The position numbers were made by a program, and so were the translations under genes. From NCBI GenBank assembly GCA_016185305.1, contig JACPNV010000042.1, positions 1 to 60,634 on the forward strand: 60,634 nucleotides of DNA, in the 5' to 3' direction. This document shows, one piece after another, positions 17,198-25,700 of the stretch (position 1 is the stretch's first letter; each line of letters opens with the position of its first letter). The notes below the pieces were generated by a model, which was not told where the DNA came from, ran no database searches, and saw nothing but the letters and a program-made list of their open reading frames with translations. The DNA is from Actinomycetota bacterium (GTDB lineage Bacteria; Actinomycetota; Acidimicrobiia; Acidimicrobiales; Acidimicrobilacustridaceae).

Positions 17198-17970
17198 AGT
17201 CGTCTTCACGATCTATCAACGAACCGTTTACCACGGTCATGAGCGAGGGGTCGAGGACAGCGGCTTCCTCTACGCGCCCGACGCATCACCACTGGCCAGT
17301 CCTCCATGGCCAGCTCCACCGTCTTGGTCGACACGATCCCTTCGGGGCTGACGACACGCTGGGAGTGTGGTCGTGGCTGGCCCGAGACCGCTCACACATC
17401 GCGGCACGATTCGGCCGCCGGACCCGCTCGTGGAACATCCGAGACGTCGAGCGCGTCCTCGCCCTGGAGACGTTCAACGGCAATCAACCAACACTCGTAC
17501 TGCTCCACGATGGCAGCGGCACGCTCGTGCGTGTGCCGAAAGGTCGTGCGTGTGCCGAAAGGCCGTGCGTGTGCCGAAAGGTCGTGCCGAACGGAACGCC
17601 GTTCGTCTGATCGAGTTGCTCGAGAGCATGCGGCTGTCGCGGGGTCCGTCGTCTTCGAAGGACGATTCAGGCGAATGGGATCCAACATTCAAGCCGGCGC
17701 GGATCCCGAGCTCATCACTTCGGTGGCTTGCCCCCACCATGTTGTTCGCGATCTCAGGCTTGATGGTCCTGAGCATTCCTCTCGGGATGGCAGCGGATCA
17801 ACGCTCCGACGATGCCGTGAGGGCTCGCAGTACGACGACGACCGGCAGAGTGCTCGGCATCAACCACACGAGCAAGGACACCATCGGACTCGTGGAGTAC
17901 ACAGCCGAGCAGGGCAAGCGTTGCCCTGTGGCTCAAGTGGCATCCAACCGACATCGACGCCAGTCTGCAC
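17182..17970 (+). pseudogene. PH-like membrane-protein gene broken by a 19-bp repeat expansion
   Basis: The frame ending at 17610 encodes a segment like bacterial PH domains (SWNIRDVERVLALETFNG, then TLVLLHDGSGTLVRVPKG). It runs into three tandem 19-bp units (17526-17582) and then stops. Removing two units (38 bases) joins it in frame to a sensible continuation (RAERNAVRLIELLESM, then a membrane segment LAPTMLFAISGLMVLSI and TTTTGRVLGINHTSKDTIG). The upstream part also shows a frame change near 17300. The end coordinate is approximate. Confidence 0.5.
17526..17582 (+). repeat. Three tandem 19-bp units inside a coding region
   Basis: The unit CGTGCGTGTGCCGAAAGGT occurs at 17526-17544, 17545-17563 (last base C) and 17564-17582. 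Because 19 is not a multiple of three, each gain or loss changes the reading frame. One unit restores a long open frame, three units close it. Confidence 0.9.
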
Positions 17971-18001
17971 AGCACGCGATCAATGCCGGGCCCTGTTCCG
18001 G

Positions 18002-18991
18002 TCAGCCCTTGAGCGCGTCGCCCAGGCTCGCCGCCAGCTCGGCGTCCCGCTGGCCGAGTGCATGCGCGTACACCCGAAGCGTCGTCGACGCGTCGGCGTG
18101 TCCCGATCGACCGGCCACGGTTGCGAGGTCGTAGCCGCGGCTGAGGGCGAACGTCGCTGACCAATGGCGGAGGTCGTGCAGGCGCCACTCGGGATCGATG
18201 CCCGACAGCTCGCGACAGCGGCGCCACCTGTAGCCGACTCGGTCGGGGTTCGGTGGATCTTCGGTATCGCTGAACATCCACGGCGCGTACGGCTCGCGCT
18301 TCTCGCGCAATGGGATGAGCAACGCGACCGTGTCGGCATCAAGAGCGACGCGACGGCGATCGGCCGTCTTCGTCGGGTCGTCACGCAGAAACGAGACGCG
18401 GTCGTCGCCCTCGCCTTCACGCACGACCGTGATCGCGCTGTCGATGCGGAGGATCGAGCCGTCGAGGTCGGCACACCGCAAGGCGGCGGACGAGCGCCGG
18501 TGATCGCCGCGAGGCGCAGCGCGACGGGCGTCATCTCGTGGATCTCCGCCGCAACGGACATCACCTGGAGCACTTCCTCCGCCGGCATGACGGCGCGCTT
18601 CGTCTTCTTCGCCTTCTGGTGCGTCGCCAGCGCCGCCGAGTTCTGCGAGATCCATCCCCACTTCACCGCTTGCTGCAACGCGGAGCGAAGCGTCTGGAGC
18701 TGATTGCGAATCGAGCCGTCGCCGACGCCGGCCTTGCGGCGAGGAGTGATCCACTGGCCGATGTCGGTCACCTGCAGTCGTGACAGCGGGACACGTCCTT
18801 GACCGTCCGCCGGCGACCGAGCGCACCGGTTTCAACGCAAGCTGCGCTGCCACCTTCTCGGCGTCCTTCTTGCCACCGTGCACGGTCCGGCTGGTCTGCA
18901 CGGGCTTCCCGTTCTCATCGCGGCCGACGAACACCCGGACCTCCCACACGCCTCGTCGTTTCTGCCCGGATCGTGGCCACGTTCGGACCAT
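18002..18991 (-). pseudogene. Decayed tyrosine recombinase (integrase) of the left element
   Basis: Phage-type integrase with at least three lesions. The N-terminal AP2-like part (QKRRGVWEVRVFVGRDENGK) is in one frame; the middle (SIRNQLQTLRSALQQAVKWG) is in another, read between about 18480 and 18780; the catalytic part (LHDLRHWSATFALSRG, SGHADASTT, LRVYAHAL) returns to the first frame. The second shift falls at the catalytic Arg box (ITGAR). Compared with the fragment at 27510, one base is missing near 18815 and the core-binding start is deleted. The active-site His, Arg and Tyr of the C-terminal box remain. Confidence 0.85.
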
Positions 18992-19000
18992 ACCTGGAAA

Positions 19001-19010
19001 GTAGGGATGA
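19001..19010 (+). promoter_or_regulatory. Single GTAGGGATGA element next to the integrase start
   Basis: The decamer lies 10 bases upstream of the integrase ATG (18991, minus strand). The same word occurs twice in tandem at 27769-27790 and in a related pair at 19274-19292. It could be an integrase or excisionase arm site. Confidence 0.3.
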
Positions 19011-19038
19011 ACCGCCGTCTCGCAAATCGACGATGGAA

Positions 19039-19064
19039 GAGGCCCGCCATCGCTGGCGGGCCTC
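19039..19064. terminator. Hairpin between integrase and attachment site (copy 1)
   Basis: An 11-bp perfect stem, GAGGCCCGCCA pairing with TGGCGGGCCTC around a TCGC loop. An identical hairpin lies at 27818-27843. It sits about 25 bases after the dehydrogenase 3' end on the minus strand and ahead of the integrase, so it may insulate the integrase from read-through. Confidence 0.65.
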
Positions 19065-19079
19065 AGAGCTCACGAACAA

Positions 19080-19116
19080 GCAGGCGGTACTACTCGATGC
19101 GCAAGCCGGAGATCGC
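19080..19116. repeat. Middle attachment-site copy
   Basis: Matches 16419-16455 and 27859-27895 at 36 of 37 positions (T for G at 19088). To its left lie an integrase gene and hairpin, as at the right-hand copy. To its right lies a short piece of dehydrogenase 3' coding sequence. Confidence 0.8.
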
Positions 19117-19176
19117 CCTCGAGATCACGAGCTCTTGGATCTGCTCGGTGCCTTCGAAGATGTCGTAGGTCTGTTT
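19090..19176 (-). pseudogene. 3'-terminal fragment of an acyl-CoA dehydrogenase gene
   Basis: Twenty-eight codons plus TAG that read TKQTYDIFEGTEQIQELV and on to the end ISRAISGLRIE. The last 18 residues equal those of the dehydrogenase at 27869, but this fragment keeps the IFEGT segment, whose Glu is the catalytic base in medium-chain-type dehydrogenases. Upstream of 19176 the similarity stops. It is likely the displaced original 3' end or a piece carried by the element. Confidence 0.75.
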
Positions 19177-19273
19177 GGTCCGTCCATCCAGTACCAAGCA
19201 GTCCCTCTGAGCTGCGTATTGTCCGGCACTCGTGCCACCCAATACCCCTGCATCCACCTCGTGCCGTGCAGTT

Positions 19274-19292
19274 GTAGGGATGAAGTAGGGAC
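19274..19292 (+). promoter_or_regulatory. Tandem GTAGGGA motifs, possible recombinase arm sites
   Basis: GTAGGGATGAAGTAGGGACG contains two GTAGGGA words with an 11-base period, like the pair at 27769-27790 close to the other integrase remnant. The shared spacing near attachment sites suggests binding by the recombination machinery; this is inference. Confidence 0.3.
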
Positions 19293-19522
19293 GCGACCGG
19301 AAATCTCGCGCTTCGAAGATCACCGATTTCGTGGAGCTGATCGGCGCCGACAGGGAGCGGTCCAGGACGAGGATGATGGCGCCGACGCAATCAGCGTAAG
19401 GGCGCTCGGGTCGTGAGGCGGTCGGAGACTGGCCACGTCCTCCGGCCGGTCGACCCCGCAGGTCCAACAATCGGTTGATGTGCTGAGTCGTCCGCGCCCA
19501 CCGGCAGCTCGGACGCTCGCTG

Positions 19523-19528
19523 GTAACC
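19523..19528 (+). promoter_or_regulatory. -10 box TAACCT for the Fic toxin-antitoxin operon
   Basis: TAACCT ends 8 bases before the antitoxin GTG, with no ribosome binding site between, which fits a leaderless transcript. Confidence 0.4.
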
Positions 19529-19536
19529 TTTGCGTC

Positions 19537-19746
19537 GTGGCACTCCCCCAGCCGGCCGCCGGACGACCGAGCCGCGTCGCTCGCGAGATCGACGTCGAGG
19601 ATGCGATCGAGGAAGCCGTGGCTTCCGTGAGACTCGAGGGTCTCGAGCCGACCCCCGAGTTCCACGCCTTGGCCGAGCGAACGAAGGCGGGAGAGATCTC
19701 GATCGACGAGTTCGTTCGCCGTGTCGAGGCGCTGCACGGCGTTTGA
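19537..19746 (+). CDS. VbhA-like antitoxin of the Fic toxin
   Basis: A 69-residue helical protein with the inhibitory motif (S/T)xxxE(G/N), here SVRLEG, in the segment EAVASVRLEGLEPTPE. In class I Fic systems the Glu of this helix reaches into the toxin's ATP site and blocks AMP transfer. The C-terminal part (AGEISIDEFVRRVEAL) matches VbhA-type antitoxins. The GTG start follows a TAACCT box, and the stop overlaps the start of the fic gene. Confidence 0.85.
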   Translation: MALPQPAAGRPSRVAREIDVEDAIEEAVASVRLEGLEPTPEFHALAERTKAGEISIDEFVRRVEALHGV

Positions 19747-20351
19747 GCGACGATCCTTACATCGATGCGCTCACCGGCTATCTCCGGCACCTGCTGGACG
19801 TCGACTCGCAAGAAGACTTCGAACGGGCGGAGGCGAACATCACCGCCGCTCGGGCGTTGGAGCTGCAGTACCGACCGGTCGTCGGCGCGTACGACGTCAG
19901 GCACCTACAGGCGGTCCATCGGCATCTGTTCGCTGGCATCTACGACTGGGCCGGTGAGTTTCGGACAGTCGACATCGCTCGCACCCTGAAGTTCGGCTCC
20001 TGGCGCCATGTCGCCAGCTACCTCGATGAGCAGTTCGCTCAGCTCCGAGCCGAGGATCATCTCGTTGGCCTCCAACGCGACACCTTTGTCGACCGCGTGA
20101 CCTACTACTTCGGCGAGGTGAACGCCGCCCACCCGTTCCGCGAAGGCAACGGCCGCACCCAGCGGGCCTTCTTCAGCCAACTGGCCGTCGACGCCGGCTG
20201 GCGGCTGCGCTGGGCGGCGGTGACGCCGCACGAGAACGCAGTGGCGAGCGAAGCAAGCCTCAGAGGGCATCCAGATCCGCTCCGTGAGCTGTTCATGCGC
20301 ATCACCCATCCGGCCACTGACGATCGGGACGGAGGCGGTCACGAGCGATGA
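19743..20351 (+). CDS. fic: Fic-domain AMP-transferase toxin
   Basis: A 202-residue Fic protein that adenylylates target proteins (DNA gyrase and topoisomerase IV in studied relatives). The active-site motif is HPFREGNGRTQR, matching HPFx(D/E)GNGRxxR, with the flap region (TLKFGSWRHV) before it. The start is TTG in the overlap TTGA with the antitoxin stop, so synthesis depends on antitoxin translation. All key residues are present, so the pair looks functional and probably stabilises the element. Confidence 0.92.
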   Translation: MSDDPYIDALTGYLRHLLDVDSQEDFERAEANITAARALELQYRPVVGAYDVRHLQAVHRHLFAGIYDWAGEFRTVDIARTLKFGSWRHVASYLDEQFAQLRAEDHLVGLQRDTFVDRVTYYFGEVNAAHPFREGNGRTQRAFFSQLAVDAGWRLRWAAVTPHENAVASEASLRGHPDPLRELFMRITHPATDDRDGGGHER

Positions 20352-20427
20352 TGGCGTGAACGCTGCTGTGACGTCCTGCGTCGCCGCTGGTGAATCGCCC
20401 GCTACGGCACGAGCTACCGTCACGCCG

Positions 20428-21009
20428 ATGATGGTGACCGACCTGCAGCACTTCGTCGACCTGCCCGCAGACGTGCCAGGCCCGGCACGAAGCCTGGCTG
20501 ATCAGCTTCACGCGATCATCCGGGCTGCGACAGCAGAGAAGGCCGGCATGGCATGGGAGACCGCCATCGCGTGCAAGCGTCGTCCCGGCAGGCAGCGATG
20601 CCCGGGCCACATCCAAGTGTTCCGAGCCGACCTACCCGCACCCATCGAATGGCGGTGCAGTTCGTGCGCGGACGAGGGGGTGATCAGCAACTGGGAGGGT
20701 TCCTACTCCGATCTGCGGCTGCCGCGCGGCGAACGTGCGGCATCGCAGACGGACGAGGTCGTCATCTCCGAGGAGGCGTTCGCGGCGCTTCGCGACCTGC
20801 AGTTGCTCGACGCTGACTGCGAGCGCCTGGTCTACCGCGCCCGAGCGACCGAGCGTGGCGTCGTCCTCCGAACCGATGCCGGCGACCTCGACGAGCTGAT
20901 GGGCTTCGTTGCCGCGGAAGCCAACCACGAGTCGAACCCGCGGAGACGGAGGCGGCTCGACGCAGCATTCGACGCGCTGTACGAGGCGTTCAAGGCGATG
21001 GACGAATAG
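20428..21009 (+). CDS. Cys-rich protein of unknown function, element cargo
   Basis: A 193-residue soluble protein. Four Cys in CKRRPGRQRC and WRCSSC could form a zinc ribbon, followed by the aromatic segment GVISNWEGSYSDLRLP. The C-terminal half is helical (EAFAALRDLQLLDADCERLV). I have a recollection of similar actinobacterial proteins on mobile elements but cannot name a family. It follows fic by 76 bases on the same strand and starts with two adjacent ATGs (20428, 20431). Confidence 0.7.
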   Translation: MMVTDLQHFVDLPADVPGPARSLADQLHAIIRAATAEKAGMAWETAIACKRRPGRQRCPGHIQVFRADLPAPIEWRCSSCADEGVISNWEGSYSDLRLPRGERAASQTDEVVISEEAFAALRDLQLLDADCERLVYRARATERGVVLRTDAGDLDELMGFVAAEANHESNPRRRRRLDAAFDALYEAFKAMDE

Positions 21010-21116
21010 GGGAAGACTCCAAGCGTGGTCGTCCGGTCCCGCCCTCTGCCACGGAGCCCTCGGCGCGGAGCAGCTCGGGAACCTTCACCCGTCCCAGGCT
21101 TCGATTGAGGAAGAGA

Positions 21117-21790
21117 TCAGGCAGCTTGTCGGGATGCGACACGCAGGACGTCCTCCAGCTGGTCCAGCGGAACGCCGAACTCGGCCGACAGCTCCTCGAG
21201 GGACTCCCCCGTCCAGAACCGCTGCAGGACATCGTCTACCGGCGCGCCACCCCGCTCGAAAATCGGTGCACCGAAAGATCTCGTCGGGTCCGCGACAACT
21301 TCGGCGTGCTCGTAGGCCGGAACGCGGATGAGCGACGCGTAGCCATCCGGGCCGTAGTCGATGCCACGAAGGTAGGACTAGACCGTCTCGACGAACACGC
21401 GCTGGCGCTGCGCACGACGACGAGGTCGCGAGCAAGTCGCCCGGCTTCGGACTCGCGCTGCGACTCCGCGAAGTCGAACATCAACTCGGCCCCGTCGGTG
21501 AAGAGCCGCTTGGACGCCAACGCGTGATCGAGGCCGATCGACTTCTCCAGTTCGACGAGAGCGGGACGGATCCGCTGCATCGGCACGCCGCTGCGACGAA
21601 CCGCTGCGAGCACCAACGACTCCGCCAGCCCGACAAACGGAATCGTCGGACTCTTCGCTCCCGCCGCCGGGATGGACGTGACGATCGGGGTGCCCGACAC
21701 GTCAGGGCGGTCAGCGAAATGGCGGACGCAACCCTTGGCCCAGGTGCTCAGCGTCGATGGCGCAATATCAACCGGCAAACGCCGAAGCAT
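21117..21790 (-). pseudogene. VapB45-like (DUF433) antitoxin gene, broken
   Basis: The N-terminal part (21790 down to about 21430) encodes a helix-turn-helix-like region and FVGLAESLVLAAVRRSGVPM. The frame then shifts by one base near 21425 and continues as QRVFVETV, an in-frame TAG, then SYLRGIDYGPDGYASLIRVP and the DUF433 part RFWTGESLEELSAEFGVP down to TGA at 21117. One frameshift plus one nonsense codon make it a pseudogene. The expected PIN-type toxin partner downstream is absent. Confidence 0.7.
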
Positions 21791-21849
21791 GGACAGCACC
21801 GCGGCACAACCCCGCTGCCACCGGAGCCGGACGGAGCGACCTACCCCGG

Positions 21850-21976
21850 GATGCCCACAACGTCCAGGTGGCCCATCAACGATGTCCACAACCCGCGCGA
21901 GAAAGGGCTCTTCAGCGTCGCCAGCGGCGACAACTGCGCCGACGGTGACGGTGTCGGGCTCCGAGGCACCATCCAC
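21850..21976 (-). other. Coding remnant related to the small protein at 16358
   Basis: The frame from GTG 21976 reads DTVTVGAVVAAGDAEEPFLA and then RVVDIVDGPPG before losing similarity; the homologous stretch in the left element is at about 16466-16600. It joins the VapB45-like reading frame without a stop, probably by chance or by deletion between two genes. Confidence 0.4.
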
Positions 21977-22000
21977 TAGCCCGCACGCAGTCCGCCCACC

Positions 22001-22282
22001 TCACGAGGCTCGATACGCCGAGTGCAAAGTGCGACCTGCTCGGGGCTCGTCTTCGGGAAGCGGGAGCGCCGCGGCGCCTGAAGCTGCGGGGTGAAGTGGC
22101 CGCCGCGGGAAGCGATCGCCTGCGTCGAGCGGCGGATCGGCCGGCGGCTGGCTCGGTGGCGGCGCGGCGGCACGCAGCGGAGGCGTCTCGTAGCGCCTGA
22201 CGTTCCTGCGAATGAGCACCAACAGGCACCACCCGATCAATGCGATCGGTGAGAGAACCACTGTGCCAACGATCAACTCCAC
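22001..22282 (-). CDS. Possible small single-pass membrane protein
   Basis: A 93-codon frame (GTG start) with a convincing membrane helix, VELIVGTVVLSPIALIGWCL, followed by a basic stop-transfer stretch (IRRNVRRYE) and a Pro/Ala-rich cytoplasmic tail. There is no recognisable family and no clear ribosome binding site. The surrounding 21.8-22.8 kb region is otherwise free of convincing genes. Confidence 0.4.
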   Translation of the reverse strand: MELIVGTVVLSPIALIGWCLLVLIRRNVRRYETPPLRAAAPPPSQPPADPPLDAGDRFPRRPLHPAASGAAALPLPEDEPRAGRTLHSAYRAS

Positions 22283-22777
22283 ATGCTCCGTTGTACCGCA
22301 GGCGCGCCGGCGACGAAAGGGTCCGGCCACGGTCGGCTCAATGAACGGTTTGCTCAATTGGAGTCGCCACATCACTTGACCGCCGATCTTGTCAAGCGCG
22401 AATTGACGGAGATTCGCCGTCCACTGAGTCCCATGCCGTCCTTCGAGTGCCATTCCGTGTCGCTGCGTCCGGCATCGAGCGCGTCCGAGAACTTGACCGC
22501 TCTTCGGATCGGAGATCGAGGTGTTCACTCGATCGCGTGAACGCGACAGACGCAACCGCCGACGGGCCAGCGGGTGCAACGCATCGACGCCGTCATGAGT
22601 ACGGCTCCTGCCGCGTCCACAGGCTCATCATCGACGCACTCGTTGATCCCTGCGATTCCGTCATCGACGACAGCGTTGACCCTTCCGACTGAAGGACACC
22701 CGCATGCTCCACCCGATCAGCCCACCCCCCACTCATTTCGGAACAGACGAGTGCACGAGCCCGTGGGGGACCGAATC
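22283..22777. other. Non-coding region upstream of the relaxase
   Basis: About 500 bases with lower GC than the surroundings (for example TTGTCAAGCGCGAATTGAC at 22391-22409) and no convincing gene. The position directly before a MobF relaxase gene makes it the likeliest place for the origin of transfer, but no nic site can be pointed to by eye. Confidence 0.4.
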
Positions 22778-25700
22778 GTGACCGCACGCGTGACGACGTT
22801 GCAGGGCGCGGATGCCGGCGCGTACTACGTCGAGAAGGAGTTGGGCTACTACCTCGATGACGGTGAGCCCCCCGGGCAGTGGCGAGGGAACGCCGCTGCC
22901 GCGCTCGGCCTCGATGGCGTCGTCGTCGACGACGACTTCCTCGCGCTCGTGGACGGCCTCAATCCGAGGGCTGGCGAACTGCTGGGCACGAAGCACACCG
23001 AGCGGACGGTGCGCGGCTTCGACGTGACGTGCTCGGCTCCCAAGAGCGTGTCGCTGCTCTACGCACTCGGCGACGATGACGTCCAAACGCATGCCCTGCA
23101 GGCGCACGACACTGCCGTCGAAGCCGTGCTGGCGTGGATCGAAGAGCACGCCCACACCCGCTTCCGGGTTCACGGCGAGGTATGCACCTTCGATTCCGAC
23201 GGGATCGTCGCCGCTTGCTTCCGCCAGCACACCAGCCGAGCACTCGATCCACAGCTCCACACCCATGTCGTGATCGCCAACCGCGTGCAGGCGCCGGACG
23301 GCCGATGGCTGGCGCTCGATGCTCGCACCATCAAGCGTGACCAGCAGACGCTCTCCCGGCTCTACCACGCGGGTCTGCGGGCCGAACTCACCGATCGGCT
23401 CGGCGTCCGCTGGGTCGAGCCCCGCAACGGCATCGCCGAGATCGCCGATGTCCACGAGGATGTTCTCGCCGAGTTCTCGAAGCGCACCGATGCGATCAAG
23501 GCACGGACCAAGGACAAGATCGACGGCTTCGTGGAGGCCGTGGATCGGCAACCCACTCCGCGCGAACGGTGGCGGCTCGAACGGGAAGCAGCAGCCGAGG
23601 GGCGTCCCCCGAAGGTGGAGACGGACCCACTCATCCTCTGTCGCGAGTGGAGCGACCAAGCGACAGCGCTCGGCCTCGACCCGTCCGACATCATCGGACG
23701 GGCGGTCGAGATGCAGGCCGACCGCACCCACCACCTCGACCTCGAACAGCTCACCCACGACGCATTGGCGACGCTGGCCGAGCGCCAGTCGACGTGGCGA
23801 CGAGCAGAGCTGGTGCGGGAGCTGGCTGGAGCGGTGCCAACGAACACCGCGGGTGCCGCCGGGGCGCTCCCGGCACTGCTGGACGGTCTGGCGGACCGGA
23901 TCATCGCCGAGCGGCTGATCGACCTGTCCCCACCGATTCCCGATTGCATGCCCCTGCGCCGGGACGGGAGACCTGTCACCGAAGCAGCCACCGACCGTCG
24001 CCTCACCACGCCGGAGATCCTCGACCAGGAGGAGCGGCTCATGGACGCCGCCGAGCGACGGCTGCGACAGTCCGGTGACGATCGGCAAGTCCCAGCGCCC
24101 GACGGGCTGACGATCCCGCAGCGTCAACTCGCTGCGAGCGTCGCTGGCACGCACCAGCTCGTACTTGCGGTTGGCCCGGCCGGGTCCGGCAAGACCGCCG
24201 CGCTCGCTCCCGCCGTCGAGCGACTGCTCGCCGACGGACGTCCGGTGTTCGGTGTGGCACCCTCAGCCACCGCGGCAGAGGTGCTCGGCGATGACGCCGG
24301 TCTCGACGCCGACACGCTCGACAAGTTGCTCATCGAGCACCGCCTCGATCGGCCGCCCGAGCACCGGTACAACCTCCCTCCGGGGGCGACCGTGCTGCTC
24401 GATGAAGCGGCGATGGTCCCCACCGCCAAGCTCGCCGAATTGTTCGACGTCGCGGACCGCAAGGGCTGGCGCCTCTGCCTCGTCGGCGATCCACTCCAGT
24501 TCGCCCCGGTCGGACGGGGCGGCATGTTCGGATTGCTCGTCGATTCGTTCGACCACGTCGACCTCGAGCAGGTCCACCGCTTCCAACAACCGTGGGAACG
24601 CACGGCGAGCCTCCAACTCCGTCGCGGCGACACGAATGTGATCGACCTCTACGACGAGCACGACCGTCTCCACGGAGGGACAGAGCGGCAGATGCAGCGC
24701 TCCGTCGTCCAAGCCTGGTGGTCGGCGGTCGAAGCCGGACACACCGCGTCGATGATGGCGCCGACCAACGAAGCGGTCGTCGCACTCAACCAGCGCGCCC
24801 ACGATGTGCGGCGGGAGGTCGGCCAGCTCGATCCCGACCGCTGGCTGACCGTTGGCCCTTACGAGGTCTGCGTCGGTGACCTCGTCTCGACGAGAGCCAA
24901 CAACCGCCGGCTTCGGACGGATCGCAACCTCATGGTCAAGAACCGCGACCACTGGACGGTTGAGCAGATCCACCGCGATGGCGGACTCACCGTGTCCGGC
25001 AGGACCGGACGGGTCGATCTCCCCGCCGGCTACGTCGCCGAAAGCGTCGAGCTGGCCTACGCCGAGACGAGCCACGCCAACCAAGGGCGCACCGTCGACC
25101 GGTCGTTCCTCTACCTCGACGGTCCGACCGATTACCGAGACCTCTACGTCCCGCTGTCCCGCGGGCGAGACACCAACGAAGCCTTCGTGGTGCTCAATGG
25201 TGAAGAGACGCCGGCGGACGTGCTCGCCGATGCGCTCACACGAGACTGGATCGACCAGCCAGCCCTCCAAGTGCGAGCCGATCTCGATCGCCCCGCTGGC
25301 GGCACAGTCGACGGCCAGGAGCTCGCGCTCCGGCCTCTCGACCGAACCGAGCTACGGCAGCTCCTCGAACGCGACGCAGCACTCACCCGAACGCTCGAAC
25401 GGATCCGATTCGAACAAGACGGAGCGGGCCGCATCCTCGACAACATTCGTGCGAACCGTCAGCAGCTCGAGCGGACGCTCTCGGACGACATGGCCCGCCT
25501 CAGCGCCGCCCGCGACACCATCGCCGAGCACGACCGGCCCCTCTATCGCAGGAAGCACCGGGTCGCGCTCGACGCCGCCCACCGGCAGTTGGAATGGCTC
25601 CCCAACTCGATCGTCGAAACGGAATCGCGTCTCGCTCAGCTCGGCCCCGACGAGCGAGCAGCGATTGATCGCCTTCGGCAGGCGAACGAGCGCGACAAGC

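Larger units (their letters stand above)
19177..19536. other. Non-coding left end of the second element
   Basis: About 360 bases without a convincing gene. A long minus-strand frame crosses it, but its translation has no protein-like character outside the dehydrogenase fragment. It includes the paired GTAGGGATGA-AGTAGGGACG motif at 19274-19292 and ends in the promoter of the Fic antitoxin gene. Confidence 0.6.

Noticed and set aside
17526..17582. Short CRISPR-like array
   Set aside because: The three 19-bp units are directly adjacent with no spacers. The two 30-bp units at 56041-56100 are likewise adjacent, and no cas genes are present.
19090..19737. A 215-codon minus-strand frame that ends in the dehydrogenase fragment
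   Set aside because: Only the last 28 codons resemble a protein family. The rest overlaps the Fic antitoxin gene on the other strand and lacks protein-like character.
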